This document shows positions 22,874-29,985 of a stretch of 36,719 nt of DNA, piece after piece. Both the position numbers and the translations under genes were made by a program. Location of the stretch: positions 1-36,719 of the forward strand of contig NZ_JANZKJ010000023.1 in the NCBI RefSeq assembly GCF_025642975.1, read 5' to 3'. This DNA is from Pseudomonas sp. RIT-PI-S (lineage in GTDB: Bacteria; Pseudomonadota; Gammaproteobacteria; Pseudomonadales; Pseudomonadaceae). Numbering within the stretch: the first letter of the stretch is position 1; each line of letters starts with the position of its first letter. Under the pieces are notes generated by a model. That model was not told where the DNA came from. It ran no database searches and saw only the letters and a list, made by a program, of their open reading frames with translations.

Positions 22874-24321
22874 GGAAGCGCGGCAGTGCTTGCGGTGCGT
22901 GGCTGGTTGTACAGGTCCAGCAGCACCTGGTCGAGCACCGAACGCGCGCCCCACGGCTTGGGATCGTTGAGGATCGCCACGACCGCCCAGGTGTTGCCGT
23001 TGACGTCCCGGCTAAAGCCGGCGATGGCGCGGACGGTGTTCAAGGTGCCGGTCTTGATATGGCCCTCACCCGCCATGGCGGTGTGCTTGAGGCGTTTGCG
23101 CATGGTGCCATCCATGCCCACCAGCGGCATCGAGCTCATGAATTCGGCGGCGTAGGGGCTGCGCCAGGCCGCTTGCAGCAAGGTAGCCATCTCACGGGCG
23201 CTGACGCGCTCGTCACGTGACAGCCCACTGCCGTTTTCCATCACCAGGTGCGGTGCGGTAATGCCTTTTTTCGCCAGCCACTGACGGATCATCCGCTGGG
23301 CTGCCTTGGCGTCATCCGGGTCGGCATCGGTACGAAATTGCGCGCCTATGGTCAGGAACAACTGCTGGGCCATGGTGTTGTTGCTGTACTTATTGATGTC
23401 ACGGATGATTTCGGCCAGGTCTGGAGAAAATGCGCGTGCCAGCAGGCGGGCGTTGCGCGGCACCGAGCCGTCGCGGTCGGCACCGCTGATGCTGCCGCCA
23501 AGCTCCGACCAGATGGCGCGGATGGCGCCTGCCGAGTAGGCAAAGTGATCGAGCAACGAGAGGTAGGTTTGCGAGCTGCAACCGTCAGCCAGTTGGCCGC
23601 TGACCACCACGCTGATTCCGTCGGGCTGGGGGACTGGGTTATAGCGCACTTCGCCCGTGCATTTGCTGCCCGGAATCGCCTTGACCTGGTTGTCCAGGTG
23701 GATGGTGCCCACGGGCGGTTCCACCGCCACGGTGACCTTGCCCGCATCGTTGCGCGCGACGAAGCGCAGGGCCTTGAGGTTGATCATCAACGCATCGGGG
23801 CGGACCAGGAAGGGCGCGTTCTCGTCGTTGCCGTCGTCGTTGAACACCGGCAACTGGGGCTGCTTGAAGAAGCTGCGGTCCAGCACCAGGTCGCCGGTCA
23901 CCTGCTGGACGCCGTTGGCGCGCAGGTCGCGCATCAACAGCCAGAGTTTTTCCATGTTCAGCTTGGGGTCCCCACCGCCCTTGACGTAGAGGTTGCCGTG
24001 GAGCACGCCATTGCTCAGGGTGCCGTCGGTATAGAACTCGGTTTTCCATTGGAAGGTAGGGCCCAGCAGCTCCAGCGCGGCAAAGGTGGTCACCAGCTTC
24101 ATGGTCGAGGCCGGGTTCACCGACACATCGGCATTGAACAACGTGGTGGAGCCCGGCCCGCTCAGGGGCACCAAGGCGAGTGACAGCGCATTATCGTCGA
24201 GCTTGCTCGCCTTGAGTGCCTGCTCAACCTTGGGCGTGAGGCTGGCAGGGGCGGCATGAAGGGGGGTGACGAGGGATAAAAGCAGGCTGGCGACAAACAA
24301 CGGGCGCATGGTTTTGATCAT
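22870..24321 (-). CDS. dacB: D-alanyl-D-alanine carboxypeptidase/endopeptidase (PBP4)
   Basis: A 483-residue periplasmic class C low-molecular-mass penicillin-binding protein (peptidase S13) that trims or cuts peptidoglycan cross-links. It has a signal peptide of about 23 residues (cleavage near LHA/APA). Active-site motifs are SXXK at Ser72-Lys75 (ASTMKL), SXN at Ser313-Asn-Asn315, and KTG at 423-425 (HIKTGTLN). A large insertion between the first two motifs (about 100-290) is typical of PBP4. In P. aeruginosa, loss of this protein induces AmpC beta-lactamase. Its stop shares TTAA with the stop of the convergent diguanylate cyclase gene. Confidence 0.95.
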   Translation of the reverse strand: MIKTMRPLFVASLLLSLVTPLHAAPASLTPKVEQALKASKLDDNALSLALVPLSGPGSTTLFNADVSVNPASTMKLVTTFAALELLGPTFQWKTEFYTDGTLSNGVLHGNLYVKGGGDPKLNMEKLWLLMRDLRANGVQQVTGDLVLDRSFFKQPQLPVFNDDGNDENAPFLVRPDALMINLKALRFVARNDAGKVTVAVEPPVGTIHLDNQVKAIPGSKCTGEVRYNPVPQPDGISVVVSGQLADGCSSQTYLSLLDHFAYSAGAIRAIWSELGGSISGADRDGSVPRNARLLARAFSPDLAEIIRDINKYSNNTMAQQLFLTIGAQFRTDADPDDAKAAQRMIRQWLAKKGITAPHLVMENGSGLSRDERVSAREMATLLQAAWRSPYAAEFMSSMPLVGMDGTMRKRLKHTAMAGEGHIKTGTLNTVRAIAGFSRDVNGNTWAVVAILNDPKPWGARSVLDQVLLDLYNQPRTASTAALP

Positions 24322-24529
24322 GAACAGATAGCTCTATGGCACGCTTGGGAAAAGGAGCATGGAAAGATGAAGGCTCCCGCTAACGTTGCGCATTATGCAT
24401 GATGCGCCGCCAGCCTGGGCGTCGCCCGGGACCGGCCGTAGGAAATTTTCTATGCGGTGCCACGCCGGCCAGTAATTGTCATGCTGAACTGGTAAAGTGC
24501 CGCGCTTGAAACTCATGAGGAATGACACA

Positions 24530-24874
24530 ATGGCTACAAACCGCTCCCGCCGCCTGCGCAAGAAACTCTGCGTGGACGAATTCCAGGAACTGGGCTTCGA
24601 ACTGAACCTGGAGTTCAAGGAAGACCTGAGCGAGGCCGAAATCGACGCCTTCCTCACTGCTTTCCTCGACGAAGCGATGAAGGCCAACGGTGTGGACTAC
24701 GTTGGCGGAGACGACTTCGGCCTGGTGTGCCTGGCCAAGCGTGGCTCGGTCAGTGAAGAACAGCGCGCCGCCGTTGAAGCCTGGCTCAAGGGCCGCGCAG
24801 AGCTGACCAATGTCGAGGTCAGCCCGCTGTTGGACGTGTGGTACCCGGAAAAGCCGATCAACCCGGCTGCCTGA
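24530..24874 (+). CDS. yggL: YggL-family (DUF469) 50S ribosome-associated protein
   Basis: A 114-residue protein of the DUF469/YggL family. The N terminus is basic (MATNRSRRLRKKLCVDEF), followed by an acidic FELNLEFKEDLSEAEID segment and a compact domain ending DVWYPEKP. E. coli YggL has been reported associated with the 50S subunit; the precise role is poorly known. ATG 24530 is preceded by GAGG nine bases upstream. It is divergent from dacB across 208 bp and convergent with the response regulator gene. Confidence 0.88.
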   Translation: MATNRSRRLRKKLCVDEFQELGFELNLEFKEDLSEAEIDAFLTAFLDEAMKANGVDYVGGDDFGLVCLAKRGSVSEEQRAAVEAWLKGRAELTNVEVSPLLDVWYPEKPINPAA

Positions 24875-24890
24875 GGCACCCGGTGTGTCT

Positions 24891-24916
24891 GCAGGGGCGG
24901 CCCAGGCTGCCCCTGC
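24891..24916. terminator. Hairpin between convergent yggL and response regulator gene
   Basis: GCAGGGGC (24891-24898) pairs perfectly with GCCCCTGC (24909-24916), with a 10-base loop that can close by two further pairs. It lies midway between two convergent stop codons and probably serves both, although no T-run is present on either side. Confidence 0.5.
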
Positions 24917-24921
24917 ATTGA

Positions 24922-25545
24922 TCAGATCACCCCATTGCGCTTGGCGACTTCCAGCAGTTCGACCAGCGATTTCGCCTTGAGCTTGTGCATCAGGCGCTTC
25001 TTGTAAGTACTGACCGTCTTGTTGCTCAGGAACATGCCGTCAGCGATTTCCTTGTTCGTTCGGCCTTGGGCGAACAGTTGCAGCACCATCAGCTCCCGAT
25101 CGTTCACTTGGCGAAACAGCCCTAGCTCCGCGCTGCGCTCAGGGTCGTCGCTGCTATCTAATGCCTGGCTGGGGAAGTAGTTATAACCGGCGAATACCGC
25201 CCGGACCGCGCTGAGCAGTTCGGTCAGGTCCTCCACCTTGCACACGTAACCGGCTGCGCCCAGCTGCATGCAGCGGATGGCGAACAGCTGCGGTGCCTGC
25301 GCGGTGAGCACTAGCACGCGGTAAGGCATGTCCATGGCCTGGAAGCGTGCCAACACCTCGAGGCCATCGAGCCTGGGCAAGCTGATGTCGAGGATGACCA
25401 GCCGCGGTGCGCATTCACGCACCAGGCGCATGCCGTCCACCCCGTTGTCGGTTTCCCCGACCACTTCGTAGCCTTCGTTTTCGAGCACCATCCGTACTGC
25501 TAAACGAATGACCGGATGATCTTCAATGATAAATACCGAGCCCAT
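24922..25545 (-). CDS. NarL/FixJ-type response regulator, RocA2-like
   Basis: A 207-residue response regulator. The receiver domain (1-120) has Glu8-Asp9, phosphoacceptor Asp53 (VILDISLPRLDG), Thr81 region VLVLTAQ and conserved Lys104 (GYVCKVED). The C-terminal LuxR-type helix-turn-helix spans about 145-205 (NDRELMVLQLFAQGRTNKEIADGMFLSNKTVSTYKKRL-type pattern). Its place between yggL and dgt matches P. aeruginosa rocA2 (PA3045), whose partner sensor gene rocS2 lies between it and dgt. Here no sensor kinase is present, so it is an orphan in this window. Targets are unknown; in P. aeruginosa the Roc2 pair affects fimbriae and efflux genes. Confidence 0.88.
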   Translation of the reverse strand: MGSVFIIEDHPVIRLAVRMVLENEGYEVVGETDNGVDGMRLVRECAPRLVILDISLPRLDGLEVLARFQAMDMPYRVLVLTAQAPQLFAIRCMQLGAAGYVCKVEDLTELLSAVRAVFAGYNYFPSQALDSSDDPERSAELGLFRQVNDRELMVLQLFAQGRTNKEIADGMFLSNKTVSTYKKRLMHKLKAKSLVELLEVAKRNGVI

Positions 25546-25570
25546 TCCCGCTTCCTTACTGCAATCAGGA

Positions 25571-25591
25571 GCGGGACATTAGCTCAGTTGG
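25571..25591 (+). repeat. Short tRNA-Gly-like 5' relic (candidate)
   Basis: GCGGGA, then four bases, then AGCTCAGTTGG matches the first 19 positions of bacterial tRNA-Gly(GCC) except for two extra bases between acceptor and D-arm. The rest of the tRNA (anticodon arm, GTTCGA loop, CCA) is absent. It cannot be a functional tRNA. It could be a recombination scar or chance. Confidence 0.3.
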
Positions 25592-25608
25592 CCTCGGCAG
25601 CGGCAGGG

Positions 25609-25629
25609 AACCCGGGGCTGGCCCGGGTT
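25609..25629. terminator. Hairpin downstream of dgt
   Basis: AACCCGGG and CCCGGGTT form a perfect 8-bp stem with loop GCTGG, in the gap between dgt and the response regulator gene, both on the minus strand. It lies about 28 bases after the dgt stop. Reading on the minus strand no T-run follows the stem, so strength is uncertain. Confidence 0.45.
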
Positions 25630-25657
25630 TATCAGAGTTTTCCGCGCGGCGCGCTCA

Positions 25658-26989
25658 TCACACCGGAATAGCGCGGCCAGTCATTTCACTGGCCATCTCG
25701 CTGGCGTAGCTGTCGGTCATGCCGGCGATGAAATCGATCATGCGCAAGAAGGCGGCATGCAGGGGCCAGCTAGGCTCTGGCGCATTGCCGCCCATGAGGT
25801 CGAGAATGCGCCGGTTCTTGAACGACAGCTGCCGTCCGCCGTGCTGTTCCAGCGCGGCCCCGCAAAAGGCATTGAGCAGGACTTCAAGCGTGGTGTAGGC
25901 GCCGATTTCGTGGAGGGTCTTGCGCTTGTCCTGGAAGATCTTGTGCCGGGCGATCTCTTTGGCGCCCAGCACGCAGAGCTTGGCCGGCCCATCTATGTGT
26001 TCAACGAGATCGCCGATCAAGGTGCCGGCGAGCAGTGCGGGCTGCTGCTCGACGAACGCGCGTGCCGCGGCGTTGGTCAGGTGTTCGATCGCCTTGCCGC
26101 GAAGGATCGCCAGCTTGCGCCGGCGTGAGTCTTGTGGGCCGAGCTGGCGGTAGGTTTCCGGCAGGTCATCGCCCACCAGCCCGAGCAACAGCGCTTCAAC
26201 CTCCGCATACTCGAGCAGTTCCATCTCGAGGCCGTCCTCAAGGTCGATCAGCGCATAGCAGATGTCGTCGGCCGCCTCCATCAGGTACACCAGGGGGTGG
26301 CGCGCCCAGCGCCCTGGCTCGAGCAGCGGCAGGCCGAGGCGCCCGGCAATTTGCTCGAGCAGTGGCAGCTCGCTCTGGTAACAGCCGAACTTATGCTTTT
26401 TATACCCCAGCGAGTCGGCATGCCGGGCCGTCCAGGGGTACTTGAGGTAAGTTCCGAGTGTGGCGTAGGTCAGCCGCATGCCACCTTCGAACTGGTGATA
26501 TTCCAGTTGGGTCAGCACGCGCAGGCCCTGTGCGTTACCTTCGAAGTTAAGGAAATCCAGGCGCTCGGCCTCGTTCATGCTATCGAGCCAGCCGCGCCCG
26601 GCCGCTTGTTGAAACCAGGAGCGAATGGCGTCCTCGCCGGAATGGCCGAACGGCGGGTTGCCGATGTCGTGCGCCAGGCAGGCGGACTGCACCACCATGC
26701 CCAGATCCGCCGCGTCGCACCAGGCGGGCAACTCGCCGCGCAGGGTCTCGCCCACGCGCATGCCCAGTGAGCGCCCGACGCAGCTCACTTCGAGCGAGTG
26801 GGTCAGGCGGGTGTGGATGTGATCGTTACTCGAAACCGGGTGGACCTGGGTTTTACGGCCCAGGCGGCGAAAGGCACCGGAAAAGATGATCCGGTCGTGA
26901 TCCTTGTGGAAAGGGGTGCGGCCGAGCTCTTCAGTGCTGAGCAGGGGTTTGCCCAGCCGCTCACGGGTGAGCAGTGTTTGCCAATCCAA
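25658..26989 (-). CDS. dgt: dGTP triphosphohydrolase-like protein
   Basis: A 443-residue HD-domain enzyme that splits dNTPs (typically dGTP) to deoxynucleoside and triphosphate. Metal-binding residues are visible: His64 in RLTHSLEV, His107-Asp108 in AHDIGNPPFGHSGED, with His116 nearby. The N-terminal DRIIFSGAFRRLGRKTQV segment is characteristic. It is shorter than E. coli Dgt (about 505) and fits the shorter dGTPase-like subfamily. The start is TTG 26987-26989, with GGAGAAG seven bases upstream. It follows the EAL gene by 59 bp on the same strand and may be co-transcribed with it. Confidence 0.93.
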   Translation of the reverse strand: MDWQTLLTRERLGKPLLSTEELGRTPFHKDHDRIIFSGAFRRLGRKTQVHPVSSNDHIHTRLTHSLEVSCVGRSLGMRVGETLRGELPAWCDAADLGMVVQSACLAHDIGNPPFGHSGEDAIRSWFQQAAGRGWLDSMNEAERLDFLNFEGNAQGLRVLTQLEYHQFEGGMRLTYATLGTYLKYPWTARHADSLGYKKHKFGCYQSELPLLEQIAGRLGLPLLEPGRWARHPLVYLMEAADDICYALIDLEDGLEMELLEYAEVEALLLGLVGDDLPETYRQLGPQDSRRRKLAILRGKAIEHLTNAAARAFVEQQPALLAGTLIGDLVEHIDGPAKLCVLGAKEIARHKIFQDKRKTLHEIGAYTTLEVLLNAFCGAALEQHGGRQLSFKNRRILDLMGGNAPEPSWPLHAAFLRMIDFIAGMTDSYASEMASEMTGRAIPV

Positions 26990-27048
26990 GGCGCTTCTCC
27001 GTCATTGATCCAGGCTAGCTTCCCGCCATCCCGGTCACACCGCAACCG

Positions 27049-28212
27049 CTAAAGCGTTGCGGCGTCCACGTCGATCAACAGCAAGCGCTGGCCATGATCG
27101 AAAAACTGCCCGGCGGTGAGGCAGTATTGGTTGGTGGTGGCATCGCGATAGGTGTTGGACAGTATCAGCCGGCGCTCGTCCCAGCCTTCGGCGAGCAACT
27201 GGTAAAAATATGGCCGCCATGACCAGTTGTGGCCCACATAACTGTCATCCAGCTGCCAACCGCCTCGCCGCCAATCCAGGTTAGGGGTCAGCTGGGTGCC
27301 ATGCCGGTCACACTGGTAAAACCGCAGCATCCACGGATAGGCCGTCATGTCTGGCAGTTGAGCCGCCACCCCACCTGCCTGAGCCCAGCCCTGCAGGCGA
27401 GCCATCAGCTCGACCAGTTCGCCGCGCAGTTGCATCAGCCGGCTGCGCTCGGCCAGCTTGTTTCGCACGTAGGTCTGGCGCAGCCTGGCGAAAGGCGCCA
27501 CGAAGGCATCCGCCGCGAAGAATCCGGGCTCGGCCGCGGCAAACAGATAACCCTGCACGTAGCGTGCGCCGCACTCCAGGGCAAATTGCAGCTCCGCTTC
27601 GGTTTCCACGCCCTCGGCGATGATCCAGCAGCCGGTTTTCTCCGCCATCAGGGCCAGTGCCTTGACCACCTCGCTGCTTGGCCCGCCTTTCGCGGCTGCC
27701 TGAAACAAGCGCATGTCCAGCTTGAGGATGTCTGGCTGCAAGGCTAATACCCGATCCAGCTGGGAATAACCGGCGCCGAAATCATCCACGGCCACTCGCG
27801 CGCCTGCCTGCCGATAACCGTGCACCACCTCGGCCAGGCGTTGGTTGTCACCGCTCAATTCAACGATTTCAAATACGACCCGGGCGGGGTCCACGCGGTG
27901 CCGGGCGAGTTGCTCGAGGCTCGGCAACTGCTGCCCGGGTTTAAGCCGGGTCATCCAGCGCGGGGACATGTTCAGGCTCAGGAACCAGTCTGCTGGGGCT
28001 TCGGCGAAGCGGGCCAGCGCATTGTCGCGAATTTCTCGGTCTAGCTCGCGCAGCGCGGCCACTGGCAGTTGATGCTCGGCGAACAGTGGGCCTACGGAAG
28101 TGAGCGTACCGTCGTCGTGGCGCAGCCGGCCTAAAGCCTCAACGCCGGCGATGCGGCCGGTGGCGGTGTCGATAAAGGGCTGGAAGCAGGCCAGCGGCTG
28201 CCCGTTGAACAC
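27049..28212 (-). CDS. EAL-domain c-di-GMP phosphodiesterase with C-terminal sensory-like domain
   Basis: A 387-residue soluble protein with the EAL domain at the N terminus (about 1-240) and an unrelated C-terminal part. Catalytic residues look complete: EALGR at 25-29, Asn81 in LSLNMSP, Glu115 in FEIVE, DDFGAGYS with Asp143-Asp144, Lys164 in LKLD, EGVE at 200-203 and Gln220 in QGYLF. It should therefore hydrolyse c-di-GMP. Residues about 285-387 (HNWSWRPYFYQLL, LSNTYRDATTNQYCLT, LLLIDVD) resemble a PDC/Cache-like sensor fold, but without membrane helices. The start is GTG 28210-28212 after GAGGAG. It may oppose the diguanylate cyclase at 20489. Confidence 0.9.
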   Translation of the reverse strand: MFNGQPLACFQPFIDTATGRIAGVEALGRLRHDDGTLTSVGPLFAEHQLPVAALRELDREIRDNALARFAEAPADWFLSLNMSPRWMTRLKPGQQLPSLEQLARHRVDPARVVFEIVELSGDNQRLAEVVHGYRQAGARVAVDDFGAGYSQLDRVLALQPDILKLDMRLFQAAAKGGPSSEVVKALALMAEKTGCWIIAEGVETEAELQFALECGARYVQGYLFAAAEPGFFAADAFVAPFARLRQTYVRNKLAERSRLMQLRGELVELMARLQGWAQAGGVAAQLPDMTAYPWMLRFYQCDRHGTQLTPNLDWRRGGWQLDDSYVGHNWSWRPYFYQLLAEGWDERRLILSNTYRDATTNQYCLTAGQFFDHGQRLLLIDVDAATL

Positions 28213-28259
28213 AAGGACTCCTCAAGAAGGGGGCCCTTCACACACTGCTCGGGGCCCAT

Positions 28260-28292
28260 CCGGCTTGCGCTGCAAGAATGCAGCCAAGCCGG
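28260..28292 (-). terminator. Long hairpin after the yqj-like operon
   Basis: CCGGCTTG pairs with CAAGCCGG and, inside it, GCTGCA pairs with TGCAGC across an AGAA loop, with one bulged C. This gives 14 base pairs. It begins 12 bases after the stop of the minus-strand operon and lies before the EAL gene. No T-run follows, so it may stabilise the 3' end or help Rho-dependent ending. Confidence 0.5.
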
Positions 28293-28303
28293 CTTGAGGT
28301 GGG

Positions 28304-28639
28304 TCAGCGCCTGCTGGCGCCCTGGAGCAGCTTGAGCAATGGCACCAGGCTCACTGCAAGCTTGGCCAGGCGCGCGGCCGCGCCGATCCCGCCCTTGCGG
28401 GCGCCTTTGCCGGAGAAGAACCCTAGCAGGCTGACAAGGCCAACCCCCCACAACGGCGCATGGCGCACACCCAGGTTCTTGTTCAGCCCCTGGCCCATCG
28501 TGCGCAGGCGCGAGAAGGGATTCACCAGTTGCCGGGACTCCTGGCGGATTTCCTGACGGTGCATTTCCATGCGCAGGCGTATCAAGGCCTTGCGCATTTC
28601 ACGGCGGGTAGCCCCATTGGGCACGCTATGTCGGTTCAT
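28304..28639 (-). CDS. Small basic protein, third gene of the YqjE/DUF883 operon
   Basis: A 111-residue, strongly basic protein of unknown function. The N-terminal half is Arg/Glu-rich and helical (RREMRKALIRLRMEMHRQEI). The C-terminal half has a Gly/Leu-rich amphipathic or weakly hydrophobic stretch (LWGVGLVSLLGFF and LAKLAVSLVPLLKLL). It takes the place of YqjK in the enterobacterial yqjD-yqjE-yqjK cluster, but similarity is not clear to me. The ATG overlaps the stop of the preceding gene (ATGA), so translation is coupled. Confidence 0.75.
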   Translation of the reverse strand: MNRHSVPNGATRREMRKALIRLRMEMHRQEIRQESRQLVNPFSRLRTMGQGLNKNLGVRHAPLWGVGLVSLLGFFSGKGARKGGIGAAARLAKLAVSLVPLLKLLQGASRR

Positions 28640-29040
28640 GGCAGCAGTCGCTCCCGATCATTGGCGAGCTCTTCAAGGGTTGCATGGAAGGGCGAAGACT
28701 CGTCGAAAATCGCGGCCTTGAGCCGCATCGCGCAGAACAGGCCCGCCAAAACATAGAACACGCACAGGCCAATCATCCCGGGAATGCGGTAGTTATCCCA
28801 GAGCAGGATCAGGATCAGCCCAGACAGTGCCACCAGCGCAAGCAAGGCAAACACCAGCGCCAGGCCCGCAAATAGCAGCAGGCTGAGGGTGCGGGCCTTT
28901 TGCTCCTGTAGCTCGATGCCAAGCAACTCGATATGGCTGTGCAGCCATCCGAGCAAGGCGCCCCCCAGCCGACGACCGTGGGAGCCAGTAGTTTCGCCCC
29001 CAGGTGGCAGCTGGGAGGTGGAGTCGCGATCCGGGTTCAT
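28636..29040 (-). CDS. YqjE-like membrane protein (phage holin III superfamily)
   Basis: A 134-residue inner-membrane protein. A hydrophilic N terminus (1-40) leads into two adjacent hydrophobic segments at about 53-80 (LLLFAGLALVFALLALVALSGLILILL) and 86-106, and an acidic C-terminal tail (SPFHATLEELANDRERLLP). The layout matches the YqjE/Holin_X family. Despite the holin name, members are chromosomal and usually sit beside a DUF883 ribosome-binding membrane protein, as here. Its start is one base after the DUF883 stop. Function is not established. Confidence 0.82.
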   Translation of the reverse strand: MNPDRDSTSQLPPGGETTGSHGRRLGGALLGWLHSHIELLGIELQEQKARTLSLLLFAGLALVFALLALVALSGLILILLWDNYRIPGMIGLCVFYVLAGLFCAMRLKAAIFDESSPFHATLEELANDRERLLP

Positions 29041-29041
29041 A

Positions 29042-29356
29042 TCAGCGCCTTGTAGCCAGCAGGCCTACGAGAAAACCTACCCCCGCGGCAATGCCGATGG
29101 CCGGAAGTGGATTCGCCTGAACATAGTCTTCAGCCACTACCAGCGCGGCCGCGCCTTGCTCGCGCAGCTGGGCTTGGGTTTCCCTGAGCCCGACCTTGGC
29201 CTTGGCCAGGCTTGCCTTGATCTGCTCGCGCAGTTCCTCTGCCTGCTCTCCAGCCAGGGTGGCGGTATGTTCCAACAGTTTCTCGGTGTCGCGGATGAGG
29301 GTCTGGAAGTCGGCGGTCAGCACGTCTTGCGCGGTGTTCACGATGTCGCGGGTCAT
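29042..29356 (-). CDS. DUF883 (ElaB/YqjD/YgaM-type) membrane-anchored protein
   Basis: A 104-residue tail-anchored protein. The N-terminal 75 residues form a long helix rich in Glu, Lys and Ala (TEKLLEHTATLAGEQAEELREQ), and a single C-terminal membrane segment (AIGIAAGVGFLVGLLA) ends TRR. Family members in E. coli bind stationary-phase ribosomes to the inner membrane. I chose ATG 29354-29356 because a perfect TAAGGAGG lies just upstream; the longer frame is unsupported. It leads a three-gene operon and has a candidate AlgU-type promoter. Confidence 0.88.
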   Translation of the reverse strand: MTRDIVNTAQDVLTADFQTLIRDTEKLLEHTATLAGEQAEELREQIKASLAKAKVGLRETQAQLREQGAAALVVAEDYVQANPLPAIGIAAGVGFLVGLLATRR

Positions 29357-29384
29357 GGGCGTCCTCCTTACATTGGCTTTGAGG

Positions 29385-29412
29385 TTCGAGTGCCGTTTCG
29401 TCGTCAAGGTTC
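29385..29412 (-). promoter_or_regulatory. Candidate AlgU (sigma22/sigmaE-type) promoter of the DUF883 operon
   Basis: On the minus strand GAACCT (29412-29407) and TCGAA (29389-29385) are 17 bases apart, close to the AlgU pattern GAACTT-N16/17-TCnnA. It would start transcription roughly 25-30 bases upstream of the DUF883 ATG. An AlgU link is plausible for osmotic/envelope stress genes of this kind, but this is motif reading only. Confidence 0.35.
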
Positions 29413-29584
29413 AGCACGGTGGCGCTACATTTTTCCGCCTTGTGCTGGTGCACCGTGAGTGAACCGCCACGGTGCATGACCTCGGGCCTTGAACCATAGA
29501 AGGGCGCGGTCGTGCGCCGGTCGGCCGTGGCCGATAGGCCAACGGGGGGCTAAACTGTAAGCTTCGCGCCCAAGGTCCAGCGCC

Positions 29585-29821
29585 ATGTGCCCTGAATGCC
29601 AGCTCTTCGTCATTCTCAATTGCCCTCGCTGTGCGCTGGCCGAGGCTGCGCTGCTGCCGCTGGTGGAGCATGGCCTGTGGGTGGAACTGATCGACCTGCA
29701 TCAAGCGGGCGGCGTGCCTTCGAGCTACGAGGCCCGCGCGCCCCTGCTGCGCCGGGTAGACACCGGAGCTGTACTGGCCTGGCCGTTCAACCCCGATCAA
29801 GTGGTTCACTTTCTGAAATAA
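29585..29821 (+). CDS. Glutaredoxin-like (DUF836) protein
   Basis: A 78-residue thioredoxin-fold protein of the DUF836/glutaredoxin-like family. It starts with a beta strand and the redox motif CPRC at 13-16, followed by a helix (AEAALLPLVEHG) and the cis-Pro-containing APLLRRVDTGAVLAWPF segment. A second CxxC (CPEC, 2-5) at the extreme N terminus is unusual. It is preceded by a 177-bp gap from the divergent DUF883 operon; the ribosome-binding site is AAGG before CCAGCGCC. Its redox partner is unknown. Confidence 0.8.
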   Translation: MCPECQLFVILNCPRCALAEAALLPLVEHGLWVELIDLHQAGGVPSSYEARAPLLRRVDTGAVLAWPFNPDQVVHFLK

Positions 29822-29902
29822 CCTCCTCTGTGCCAAAGCGTTCAACCCCGTTGCACAATGCCTCCCGAACGGATTCGCGCAAGCCTGGCAGACGAGCGTT
29901 CG

Positions 29903-29931
29903 TTGCCTTTGTCCCCATGTGTTTATATGCT
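29903..29931 (+). promoter_or_regulatory. Sigma70-type promoter of the SOS-boxed gene
   Basis: TTGCCT (29903-29908), a 17-bp spacer, and TATGCT (29926-29931) form a good sigma70 promoter. The -10 runs into the LexA box that begins at 29930, so repressor would occlude the start site. TATAAA at 29933-29938 is an alternative -10. Confidence 0.6.
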
Positions 29932-29945
29932 GTATAAAAATACAG
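29930..29945. promoter_or_regulatory. LexA-binding site (SOS box)
   Basis: CTGTATAAAAATACAG is a near-perfect LexA operator: CTGT and ACAG arms with TATA-rich centre, full symmetry of CTGTAT/ATACAG. It overlaps a sigma70-type promoter and lies 40 bases before the GTG at 29986. The match is strong enough to predict LexA repression of the downstream gene. Confidence 0.9.
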
Positions 29946-29985
29946 TGGGCATGCGGCTTTGCGCCAGCACACTAAGGAAAGCAAC

